Source: GWE2-42-39 sp963668595
Lineage (GTDB): Bacteria > Bacteroidota > Bacteroidia > Bacteroidales > Prolixibacteraceae
Direction of reading: 5' to 3'
DNA length: 64,000 bases
Assembly (NCBI GenBank): GCA_963668595.1
Contig: OY764876.1
Span: 2,294,001-2,358,000 of the forward strand
Position 1 is the first letter of the stretch. The number at the start of each line of letters is the position of its first letter. Shown piece after piece: positions 37,532 through 46,548 of this stretch. The notes under the pieces were generated by a model that did not search any database, was not told the origin of the DNA, and was given only the letters and a program-made list of their open reading frames with translations. The translations under genes were made by a program, and so were the position numbers.

Positions 37532-40500
37532 ATGATCCAACGAACAATAATAGGAACACTGATTTTTATATGGGGAATATTCCCAAAAATAATGGCTCAA
37601 AACGAAACCCCCAATTTGGTATCTTCAATATACAACGTTTCGTTTGATGCATCTTCTGCCGATTTGAACCCGCAGTTTCTGGGCAGACCATCCAATTTGG
37701 CGAAAGATATTCTTCAATTAAGATGGGAAGCCGACAACGAGAAGGAAGGCGCGTGGGTAAGCATCAGCTGGCCAAAGCAGCAGAAGATAAAAGAATTGTG
37801 GATCATCGGCAAAGCAAAACCTTACGATATTGTTCTCGACCCGTACATGCGGACATCCAATTATCTGGTTCCCCGAAAAATAACACTTGCATTTTCGGAT
37901 GGAAGCAAAACGGAGGCTGAACTTCGCCTAAGCGACGACTACCAAATCATCTCCCTTCCGGAAGTAAAAACAACGAAGTCGGTAAGAATTCAGGTGAAAA
38001 CTGTTTGGGAAGGTTCGGGCAAAAAAAATACAGGGCTTTGCAAAGTGAAAGCATTTTCCCAAGCACATGAATCCGGATTTCAACTTCACTTTTTTGAATT
38101 GTACGATGTAAAAAACGATCAGCCCGTCCAATCGGTCAAACTGGAAATCATCAATCAGGGAAGCGCAATCAGTGGTGCCCAATTGCAGGTTACCGACAAA
38201 GGGAAGAAATTTTACATCACCGCACTGAGCGACATCCCGGAAAATTCAGTAACCACGCAGCAAATCTGGCTACCCATCGTTTACACTGACAGAAAACTGA
38301 CATTCAGCGTAAAAGCAAAAAACAACCGGTTTCCTGAAAGTCAGCTTATTGAAGTAAAGGCCTACAACAAAAACTACTTCGACGGTGGAACGATGAATAT
38401 CATGATGGCCAATCACAACGATTTGGGTTGGCTGAATACACAATCGATAACTGCCGACTACCGCTCGGATGTGTTGATTGCCCCGGCGCTTGACATGATG
38501 AAAACCAATCCGGATTTCAAATACATGATGGAATCGGTTGAATACCTGAAGGAGTTTCTGGTCAGGCATCCCGAACGAAAAGAAGAACTGATTCAACGGA
38601 TGCTGGAGGGGCGTTTTACTTTTGGCGCCAGTTACGTGCAAAATTTGCAGGTACATGTGGGACAGGAAAAACTGATCCGCCAATTTTATTACGGACGGCG
38701 ATGGCTCAAAGAAAATATTCCGGGTTACGACACGCATTATTACATCAATACCGATGTGCCCGGGTTCTCTTATCAAATGCCGCAAATCCTGAAAAAATCG
38801 GGAATTAATTATACCATTCAGGGACGTTTACCCTGGGGTTTTTATTACTGGCAGGGTCTTGATGGTACCTCCATCCCGATGTTTGCGTTCAGTTACAACG
38901 ATCCGCATGGATTGCTGAACCCAAAAAACAACACCGGATGGATGAAATTTATCAACCAGCGAGAATATTATTTCCGACCGCGCCAGCTTCCCAGAACCAT
39001 GTTATACGATTTCAATGCTGATTATCTTCCGCCTTGCAACGATCTGCTTCCGTTTGTAGAAACCCAGAATACAACCATGAAACGGTTTGCTGACAAATGG
39101 AATACACATTACAAAAACGAGCCGGAGAAACAAATCAATCCCCCAAAAATAAAATTTGTTGAACCTGAAAGTGCATTGAAAGAATTTTTCGGGAATGGTG
39201 AATTAAACATCGAAACCGTAAAAGGCGACTGGCCGCTTTCATGGGCTTATTACGACGAACCAGGCAATCGTGAAGGCCTGCTGGCAGGACGAAAAGCATG
39301 CAACAACCTTACCGCCTCCGAAAGTTTATTGGCAGCAGTTATGCAGGCTGATCCTTCGGCCAATTATCCGAAAAATCGTTTCGACGAAGGCTGGTTGGCC
39401 AATTGCTGGCCCGATCATGGCTGGGGTGGGAACCGCGGAACAGCGACCGATAGCTTTTATGTAGCTTCGTACCAAAAATCGGAAGAGATTGCAAAATCTC
39501 TTATAAAATCGGCACAGGAACAATTCCTGAAACTTATTCCGCAACCCAACAACGATCAAATTCCGGTTGTCGTTTACAACCCTTGCAGCTGGGAACGGAC
39601 TGAATTAGCGAATTGCACCGTTTCTTATCCTGAAAACTGGAAAGCATTTCAACTAAAAGATAGCCACGGAAATCAGGTGCCGTTTGAGCTGGTTTCTAAA
39701 CCGGAGGATCAATCTCAAGCTGAAATTATGTTGCTGGCCAACAAGGTTCCTTCGCTTGGTTATCAAACGGTTTACGCTTGGCAGGCGAACAATTTCCCGG
39801 AAAACAAAACCAATATTCCGACCGATTCAATTGAAACTGATCGGGTAAAAATAAGGTTTGGAGCCGGAGGCATTGCTTCTTATTTCGATAAAACGAAGAA
39901 CCAGGAAATACTTCAAACCGACAAATTTTTTGGTGGTGAGGTCATTCAGTTAACTGCACCCGGAACAGCCTGGGAAAAAGTGCAACCGGTAAACATGGGC
40001 GATTTTGACAAAACCAGCAGACACGAGTTTACAACTGTTAGCGCCACCGAAACCCCGCTTCGTTACCTCATTGAAAAAGAGGCAGAATTCAACTATTTCA
40101 CACTGCTCGAAAGGTTTATTCTTAATAAATTTTCCGGAGAATTGATCGTCGAAGCGGATGTTTTGAACTGGACCGGAGAAAAAGCACGCGAACTGAGAAT
40201 CGTTTTCCCGGTTAATCTCGACCGATCGTTTAAAGCCAGCTACGAAATTCCTTTTGGAACTGTTGAAATGGGACGCGATGAAATTGACTATTCCATCCTT
40301 CCTGAAAATTTTGAAAGTTTGTTTACTCCCGAAAAATACGGAAGGAAAGGTCTTCCCTATCGTGAAGCCGTTAACTGGGTCGATGTTTCTTCGGGCGACT
40401 ACCAGGGAAATGGTTGCCTGTTTGCTTCCGACATGACCGTACATCTGTTCCGTGACGAAACCGCTAACCCGGTTGATTATCCGGTCGTTCAGCATGTATT

Positions 40501-40972
40501 GCTTTCCACACGGGAAAGCCTGGCATGGAACCCGGAATATTCATTTACACAAGCAGGATCACACAGCTATCGCATGGCACTGTATCCTCATCAGGAAGGC
40601 TGGCGGGTCGCCTACAAAAACGGACAATCTTTCAACAAACCATTAATTGCCTTTTCTGGAAAAGGAAGCGAAACTGCGCCATTACCAGTATCTCAAAGCT
40701 TCCTGAAAGTTGAACCGTCCAATATCATCGTTTCGGCAATGAAACAGGCTGAAGACGGGAAAGGAACCATTATCCGCTTTTTCGAGGCAGAAGGAAAATT
40801 TACCAAAGTAAAAATTAGAGGATTTAAACCCTTCGACAAAGTCATGGTAACCGACATGCTTGAATACGACACACAAAGTGTACCGGTTAGCGCCGACGGG
40901 AAAATAGAAATATCGGCAAAACCATGGGAAATTCTGAATATTCGGATACAATCAAAATTAACCAGAAAATAA
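37532..40972 (+). CDS. GH38 alpha-mannosidase, long form, copy B
   Basis: The 1146-residue paralog of the gene before it has the same order: signal peptide, discoidin-like domain, beta sandwich, GH38 barrel, helical and beta domains. The zinc motif NHNDLGW gives His295 and Asp297, and the nucleophile is Asp408 in INTDVPG. I take ATG 37532 over the TTG at 37529. Both copies keep all catalytic residues, so neither is decayed. Divergence is spread over the length, including the stretch after PWGFYYWQGLDGT that lines the substrate cleft in other GH38 enzymes. This suggests different linkages or acceptor positions, which is an inference. Confidence 0.88.
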   Translation: MIQRTIIGTLIFIWGIFPKIMAQNETPNLVSSIYNVSFDASSADLNPQFLGRPSNLAKDILQLRWEADNEKEGAWVSISWPKQQKIKELWIIGKAKPYDIVLDPYMRTSNYLVPRKITLAFSDGSKTEAELRLSDDYQIISLPEVKTTKSVRIQVKTVWEGSGKKNTGLCKVKAFSQAHESGFQLHFFELYDVKNDQPVQSVKLEIINQGSAISGAQLQVTDKGKKFYITALSDIPENSVTTQQIWLPIVYTDRKLTFSVKAKNNRFPESQLIEVKAYNKNYFDGGTMNIMMANHNDLGWLNTQSITADYRSDVLIAPALDMMKTNPDFKYMMESVEYLKEFLVRHPERKEELIQRMLEGRFTFGASYVQNLQVHVGQEKLIRQFYYGRRWLKENIPGYDTHYYINTDVPGFSYQMPQILKKSGINYTIQGRLPWGFYYWQGLDGTSIPMFAFSYNDPHGLLNPKNNTGWMKFINQREYYFRPRQLPRTMLYDFNADYLPPCNDLLPFVETQNTTMKRFADKWNTHYKNEPEKQINPPKIKFVEPESALKEFFGNGELNIETVKGDWPLSWAYYDEPGNREGLLAGRKACNNLTASESLLAAVMQADPSANYPKNRFDEGWLANCWPDHGWGGNRGTATDSFYVASYQKSEEIAKSLIKSAQEQFLKLIPQPNNDQIPVVVYNPCSWERTELANCTVSYPENWKAFQLKDSHGNQVPFELVSKPEDQSQAEIMLLANKVPSLGYQTVYAWQANNFPENKTNIPTDSIETDRVKIRFGAGGIASYFDKTKNQEILQTDKFFGGEVIQLTAPGTAWEKVQPVNMGDFDKTSRHEFTTVSATETPLRYLIEKEAEFNYFTLLERFILNKFSGELIVEADVLNWTGEKARELRIVFPVNLDRSFKASYEIPFGTVEMGRDEIDYSILPENFESLFTPEKYGRKGLPYREAVNWVDVSSGDYQGNGCLFASDMTVHLFRDETANPVDYPVVQHVLLSTRESLAWNPEYSFTQAGSHSYRMALYPHQEGWRVAYKNGQSFNKPLIAFSGKGSETAPLPVSQSFLKVEPSNIIVSAMKQAEDGKGTIIRFFEAEGKFTKVKIRGFKPFDKVMVTDMLEYDTQSVPVSADGKIEISAKPWEILNIRIQSKLTRK

Positions 40973-40985
40973 AACAACTAACACA

Positions 40986-42554
40986 ATGAAAATCAAAAAC
41001 GATCAAACTAAAAAAATCCAGAGTAATTTTTCCCGTAGAAGATTTCTTACTTCTTGTGCTGCCTGTGGCGCTTGCATGGCGGTGGCGCCACTGTCTATTT
41101 TTGGCCCATCCTGTACTTCTTCAGGAAGTAAAAAAATGAAATTGCGCGTAGTTTATTCTTTGCACGCACTCGTTCAACCAAAACCTGATTGGCCAAATAT
41201 TGGCTATGATTTTAACCCGGCGATTGAAAATATTAACGCTGTATTGGCAAAACAATTCCCAACATTTGAATTTATTCCAGTTTTGGCAACCGGACAGGAT
41301 GACGCTGAAAAAATTATCAATAGCGATATTGAAGAAAAAATAGACGGATACATTGTTTACCAGATGAATTGCTGGAACAAAGTTGTTCAGACAATCTCTA
41401 AATCAGGAAAACCAGTGTTGTATGTCGATTTTAAATATGGAGGAAGCGGTGGTTTTCTGAAGTATAATTCACAATTTTTAAGTGAAAATACACCCAATGT
41501 TGGTTTTGTTTCGTCTTCGCGCATTGACGATGTAATTGCCGCAGTGAAGTGTTTTGAAATTACCGAGAATGGTGGATCCGTATCTGATTTTGTAGCTGCA
41601 ACTGCTCTGGCCCGGATCAATCTGACCCCTGCATCGGGAAACCTTTCATGCAAAGCTGACGAATTAAAAACCTTGTCAATAGATGAATGCCAGCGCCGGA
41701 TGAAAGAATCTAAAATATTGGCGGTACGCGACCAAACCGCCAAGCCAGCCGATCCGATTATGGGAATTCCGCTCGAATATATCTCTTTTGCTGAAGTCAA
41801 TCACGCCTGGGAAATTGCTGACAAAGATGAAGCTAATGCTATTGCCCAACGATGGAAAGACAGAGCAACTAACATTGAGAATGTTCCGTTTGATGTACTT
41901 CAAAATTCAGCATCCATGTATCTGGGAATGAAATCAGTATTAAAAAAACACAATGCAAATGCCATCACGGTAAACTGTCTTGGCGGATTTTATGGCAACC
42001 ATATTCATGCTTATCCATGTCTTGGTTTTCACGAATTAAACAACGAAGGACTTATCGGTGCCTGCGAATGCGATATTCGTTCAACAGCAACCATGGTTGC
42101 ATTCACAACGATGACGCAAGGACGGCCCGGTTATATTTCAGACCCGGTTATCGACACTTCCAGCCGTCAAATAATTTATGCACATTGTGTAGCTTCCAAC
42201 AAGGTGTTTGGCCCTGAGGGAACTGAAAACCCCTTCTCGATAGCCACTCATTCCGAAGACAGACAAGGAGCGGCGGTGAGATCTATCCTTCCATTGGACT
42301 ATCTGACTACAACATTACAAATCAACGAAGAACGAAAAGAAATCTTGTTTCATCAGGCAAAGGCTGTTGCAAACGACCCGGATGATCGTGCTTGCCGGAC
42401 CAAGCTTTGTGCTGAACCTATTGGCGACATTGAGAAACTGTTTACCATGTGGGAAAAAGGCGGGTGGCACCGGGTTACTTTTTATGGCGATCTGAAGACA
42501 CCCGTTTATGAGTTGGCAGATGCGATCGGATGGAAAGTAGTTGAAGAAGCATAA
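40986..42554 (+). CDS. Tat-exported L-fucose/L-arabinose isomerase-like protein
   Basis: The 522-residue protein has a twin-arginine signal, SRRRFL at residues 16-21, followed by a Cys-rich hydrophobic region and a possible lipobox near FGPSC. The mature part matches the FucI/AraA isomerase fold. The C-terminal domain retains VNCLGGFYGNHIHAYPCLGF, the acidic metal-site motif GACECDI and IYAHCVASNK. Cytosolic isomerases of this fold have no export signal, so a folded, cofactor-containing secreted member is unusual. It may act on a released sugar in the periplasm or bind one. It lies between the GH38 pair and a URO-D-like gene in the same operon. Confidence 0.75.
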   Translation: MKIKNDQTKKIQSNFSRRRFLTSCAACGACMAVAPLSIFGPSCTSSGSKKMKLRVVYSLHALVQPKPDWPNIGYDFNPAIENINAVLAKQFPTFEFIPVLATGQDDAEKIINSDIEEKIDGYIVYQMNCWNKVVQTISKSGKPVLYVDFKYGGSGGFLKYNSQFLSENTPNVGFVSSSRIDDVIAAVKCFEITENGGSVSDFVAATALARINLTPASGNLSCKADELKTLSIDECQRRMKESKILAVRDQTAKPADPIMGIPLEYISFAEVNHAWEIADKDEANAIAQRWKDRATNIENVPFDVLQNSASMYLGMKSVLKKHNANAITVNCLGGFYGNHIHAYPCLGFHELNNEGLIGACECDIRSTATMVAFTTMTQGRPGYISDPVIDTSSRQIIYAHCVASNKVFGPEGTENPFSIATHSEDRQGAAVRSILPLDYLTTTLQINEERKEILFHQAKAVANDPDDRACRTKLCAEPIGDIEKLFTMWEKGGWHRVTFYGDLKTPVYELADAIGWKVVEEA

Positions 42555-42622
42555 AAATTGACAGAGTATATTGAATAGAAATCCTTCAGATTATTAATAC
42601 AACAAAACTCAATAAACGGACA

Positions 42623-43864
42623 ATGAATCACCGGGAACGAATACTTTCAGCAATCAACCATAAACAACCCGACCGAATTCCGCTGGACTTGGGAGCAACT
42701 CCAAGTTCCGGCATCTCGGTGATTGCCTACCAAAATCTGGTTAACCATCTGGGTTTATCAAATAAAAAGAATCATGCTTATGATGTAATTCAGCAAGTAA
42801 CCCAGCCAGAAATAGAATTGCTTGACTTATGGGGTGTCGATGTATTCGATCTCGGTCGTTTTTTTAACACCGACGAAAATTACTGGCACGAACTGGAACT
42901 GATTAAAGGCTATCCGGCTTTTTATCCCAAATGGTTTACTCCTGAAAAACAACCAGATGGTGTTTGGCTGGCTCCCGGGAAATGCGGCGAATTTATTGGG
43001 AAAATGCCAGTCGGTGCTACTTTTTTCGACCAGCTAGTTTTTCCGTATGCAAATGCTTATCCTGAAAATTTTAAAAATCTGGGATTCGATATGTCGCGAA
43101 CGGTTTGGGGCGGTTTCGGATTTACTCCTTTCGACCACATTGACGAACCCAACTTCTGGACTTCGTTACGCGAAAAAGCGCTCGAAGCCCGTGTCAATAC
43201 CGATCGAGCACTTTTAATCGGAGTAGGTTGCAACTTATTCGAATGGGGAACTTTCCTGCGCCGGATCGATAATTTCCTGATGGATCTTTACATGGAACCG
43301 GAAAATGTCCATCGTTTGCTTGATGCCCTTCTGGAGCGGCATCTGGATTTTCTGGCCCATGTTTGCGAAGCTGTTGGCGATATTGTCGATATTATCAAAT
43401 TCGGCGACGACCTTGGAACAAACACCGGACCGTTGTTCTGCACCGAAACCTATTGCGAATTTTTCAAACCACGCCATCAGATGATGTGCGATTTTGTAAA
43501 GAAGCATTCTTCCGCACATACGATGCTTCATTCCTGCGGTGGTATCTACGAATTGATTCCTCACTTGATTGAAGCAGGATTTGAAATATTAAACCCGGTA
43601 CAAATCAACGCCATCAACATGAATCCGACTGATTTGAAAAGAGAATTCGGCAAAGACCTGACTTTCTGGGGAGGAGGTGTTAACACCCAAAGCATCTTAA
43701 ACCGGGCAACTCCGCAGCAGGTGAAAGATCATGTCAAGCAAAATCTCGAAATTTTCAGCAAAGACGGCGGCTTTGTGTTCAACACCATTCACAATATTAT
43801 GCCCGACGTACCTGCCGAAAATCTGGTCGCGATGATCGAAGCACTGCATGAATACAATCAATAA
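42623..43864 (+). CDS. Uroporphyrinogen decarboxylase-superfamily protein (type 1)
   Basis: The 413-residue cytosolic protein has the URO-D barrel: MNHRERILSAINHKQPDRIP at the start and GGIYELIPHLIEAGFEI near the end. It shows HSCGG (His303, Cys305), the position of the HxC zinc ligands in methylcobamide methyltransferases, but at the site of the third ligand it has TIHNIMPD and no Cys. The family includes many genes in glycan loci with unknown roles; a haem-pathway decarboxylase is unlikely here because it lacks the family's substrate arginines context. Possibly a methyltransferase-like or sugar-modifying enzyme; this is unproven. It is 68 bp after the Tat protein gene. Confidence 0.8.
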   Translation: MNHRERILSAINHKQPDRIPLDLGATPSSGISVIAYQNLVNHLGLSNKKNHAYDVIQQVTQPEIELLDLWGVDVFDLGRFFNTDENYWHELELIKGYPAFYPKWFTPEKQPDGVWLAPGKCGEFIGKMPVGATFFDQLVFPYANAYPENFKNLGFDMSRTVWGGFGFTPFDHIDEPNFWTSLREKALEARVNTDRALLIGVGCNLFEWGTFLRRIDNFLMDLYMEPENVHRLLDALLERHLDFLAHVCEAVGDIVDIIKFGDDLGTNTGPLFCTETYCEFFKPRHQMMCDFVKKHSSAHTMLHSCGGIYELIPHLIEAGFEILNPVQINAINMNPTDLKREFGKDLTFWGGGVNTQSILNRATPQQVKDHVKQNLEIFSKDGGFVFNTIHNIMPDVPAENLVAMIEALHEYNQ

Positions 43865-43874
43865 AAATTAGAAA

Positions 43875-46505
43875 ATGAACCGACTACTACTGATACTCCT
43901 ATTTATTTCACAGCTTGTTCAGGCACAAAGTCAGGAACAGGTCCGACTGGAAACCATAAATCCGGCGGCAGTAAAACCTCATTCCGGCGAACTGAAAATC
44001 AATAAAAGTTACGGCGGAAATTCTCTTGCAATTAATGAAACCAACTATTCCAACGGGTTCGGTGTTCAGGCAAACAGTGAAATTACTTACGAGTTGGACC
44101 AAAACTTTCAGAAGTTTACAGCAACGATCGGACTTGATAACGAAATAAAAATCTACAAAGAAAAAACAGGACTATGTTTTCAGGTTTTTGGAGATGGGGA
44201 AAAACTGTTTGAAAGTGAAAAAATGACCAACGAAAGTCAGGCGGTTAACATCGATCTGGATATTCAGGGAGTTGACATCCTCAAACTGGTAGTTCAATAT
44301 TCAGGCGAAAAAATGCGCCACGGACATGCCGATTGGGTGAACCCGATACTGATTCGTGCAACCGATAAAAAAGAACCGGCAACACAGTCAACCAAATACG
44401 AAGTAAAGGCCAAATCTATTGAAATCGGCTTGTCCGGTGATGGTCAAATTACAGGTGTAAAACTCGGAAAAGACAAGTTGTTTTATGCTCTGAAAGGACA
44501 GACAGAATTGGCTCTTTGTAAAAGATCAACTGATGTTTCGGCTAAAAAGCTGGATAATGGAGGAGTCGAATTCAGCTATTCGCTTGAGAAAGAATTGGCA
44601 AATGAAAAATGTAAGGTGACCGAACGCTATTACCCAACCGCGAAAAGTATTCGTTGGGAACTGGAAATTGAAGGCGTTGGTGCTCCCTGGACCAGTCCGA
44701 TCAACAGCTCGTTTTATTGGCCAAAAACTGAAACAACAAACGTATGGCTCCCGTGGGGAAATCCGGATGGCAAAGCTCTTAAATCCGAATGGGATCAGGA
44801 GTTTACATGGCAGGATCCGCTGGTAGCTGTTCCTTTTTTCAACCAGACATTTAACTTCGGAATGCCCGATTATCCGGAAGGGAACCGCGGTTATACCGCT
44901 TTCGACGGCAATACCATGTCAATACCGATGATTACGGTTTCCGATCAGGAGAAAGACATTGCCTTGTCGGTAATTTGTTCGCCCGATGATCGGATTCTTT
45001 TCGAAAATATTGATTTGACCAGTTTTGGTGATTTCAAATTCTCACGCCAGTACAACCGGATCAGCAGCAACCGGATTGTAAAATTTTCGGCTGACTTCGT
45101 GGCTCATCCTGCCGATTGGCGTGGTGGCCTGCAATGGATGGTCAATAACTATCCTGAATATTTTAATCCCGCACTTCCTCTGGCCGATGAGATTGCAGGT
45201 TGTGGCTCCTATTCTTCCTATGAAGGACCTTTGGATACCGCTCGTTTCCAGAAAATGGCCTATCGTCTTAACTGGAAAGCAAGTTTCGACTTCCCGTACA
45301 TGGGCATGTTTATCCCTCCGGTGAAAAGTGATACCGAAAGATGGACCAAATTTAATGCAGGATCCGATGGCAGTTGGAATGGCAAAACCGACCAAACATC
45401 GGTCAAACAATTGCGGGACTATGGCGCTCAGATGCGGTCGATGGGATTTTTTGTGCTCGACTATTTCAACATGACAGAAATTGGATATGAATTACGCGGA
45501 GCAACTGCCCCGGATGAGAAAAGTTTGCCAAAAGAAGAACTTTGGCGTAACCCCAAAGCTTTTATTCAAAATAATTTAGGCGATGCACTGCTGATGACAA
45601 ACTGGAAAGGCTACTCCTTTCTGGGAGGAAATCCGCTATTCACCTGGGGCGATGCAGTGATTGTTGACCCGGGAATTCATGATTATCAGAAATTTTTGCT
45701 GGAACAGGCCGACCGGCTGATTGAAAAAATGACCTATTCATCGGGGATTTGCATCGACCGAACCGATCATACCCGTGCATTCAACATAAGGAGCGACGAT
45801 GGTTTCACTTTTTGGCACGGTCAGCCAGCCCGCTCGCTCGTCAACAGTTGGAAAGAAACACTTGCGAAGGTGTCGGGAAAATTCCATCAGGCCGGAAAGG
45901 TGGTATATGTTAACGACCACAACCATCGCATTGATATGATGAAAGATGCTGATGGTTTTTATGACGAAGCCGGTCATCTGGGAACATCGCTGAATAACAC
46001 CGCTTTTTTAGCCATTAGGAAACCATTCGTTGCCTGGACAGCTTCAACAAAAACACTGGGAGCCAATCCCGATAATTATTTCCAGACTTTGCTTTACATG
46101 GGCGTTTTTCCAACAGCACCGGTTACCGGAAACGACCATACCATTGTCCCCGATTCGATAACCGACCAATATTACCTGCAATACGGCCCACTTCTGGAAT
46201 TGATGCGTGGGAAAAAATGGGTACTGGAACCGCATGTCGCTCAGGTTGAAAACAATGCAGCAAAAGTGAACCTTTTCAAGGTCCCCGGGGGCTTTGTAAT
46301 GCCGGTTGTTTTTGCCAACACTGAAAATCCTGTAAAAGTGAAAATTGCCCGTTCCACTGAAATTGGTGAACTGGTAAGTGCATCCGTGTTGAGTCCTGAT
46401 TTGGAAAAGGAAACACCTGTAAAAATCATATCAGGAAAAGGATATTACGAACTAAATGTTCCGGCAGGAAAAAGGGGTGTAATGGTGAAAATAAGGCAAA
46501 AGTAA
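43875..46505 (+). CDS. NPCBM-domain secreted putative glycosidase
   Basis: The 876-residue protein has a signal peptide (to about residue 20) and an N-terminal NPCBM-like carbohydrate-binding module (about 20-170: ETNYSNGFGVQANSEITYEL, ending HADWVNPIL). The long remainder looks like a beta domain, then a TIM-barrel-like region with strings of Asp-bearing strand ends (FVLDYFNMTEIGYE, GICIDRTDHTRAFN, VYVNDHNHRIDMM, GFYDEAGHLG) and a C-terminal beta domain. Such motifs recall clan-D glycosidases (GH27/31/36/97), but I cannot assign a family. The location between URO-D-like and GH78 genes supports a role in the same glycan. Confidence 0.6.
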   Translation: MNRLLLILLFISQLVQAQSQEQVRLETINPAAVKPHSGELKINKSYGGNSLAINETNYSNGFGVQANSEITYELDQNFQKFTATIGLDNEIKIYKEKTGLCFQVFGDGEKLFESEKMTNESQAVNIDLDIQGVDILKLVVQYSGEKMRHGHADWVNPILIRATDKKEPATQSTKYEVKAKSIEIGLSGDGQITGVKLGKDKLFYALKGQTELALCKRSTDVSAKKLDNGGVEFSYSLEKELANEKCKVTERYYPTAKSIRWELEIEGVGAPWTSPINSSFYWPKTETTNVWLPWGNPDGKALKSEWDQEFTWQDPLVAVPFFNQTFNFGMPDYPEGNRGYTAFDGNTMSIPMITVSDQEKDIALSVICSPDDRILFENIDLTSFGDFKFSRQYNRISSNRIVKFSADFVAHPADWRGGLQWMVNNYPEYFNPALPLADEIAGCGSYSSYEGPLDTARFQKMAYRLNWKASFDFPYMGMFIPPVKSDTERWTKFNAGSDGSWNGKTDQTSVKQLRDYGAQMRSMGFFVLDYFNMTEIGYELRGATAPDEKSLPKEELWRNPKAFIQNNLGDALLMTNWKGYSFLGGNPLFTWGDAVIVDPGIHDYQKFLLEQADRLIEKMTYSSGICIDRTDHTRAFNIRSDDGFTFWHGQPARSLVNSWKETLAKVSGKFHQAGKVVYVNDHNHRIDMMKDADGFYDEAGHLGTSLNNTAFLAIRKPFVAWTASTKTLGANPDNYFQTLLYMGVFPTAPVTGNDHTIVPDSITDQYYLQYGPLLELMRGKKWVLEPHVAQVENNAAKVNLFKVPGGFVMPVVFANTENPVKVKIARSTEIGELVSASVLSPDLEKETPVKIISGKGYYELNVPAGKRGVMVKIRQK

Positions 46506-46548
46506 AAAGGCAAAACAAACACAGATGAATTATTACGACAATATAAAT

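Noticed and set aside
39950..40495. Minus-strand frame of 181 codons in the second long GH38 gene
   Set aside because: It mirrors a real gene, and the similar frame in the first GH38 copy is broken differently, so it is not under selection.
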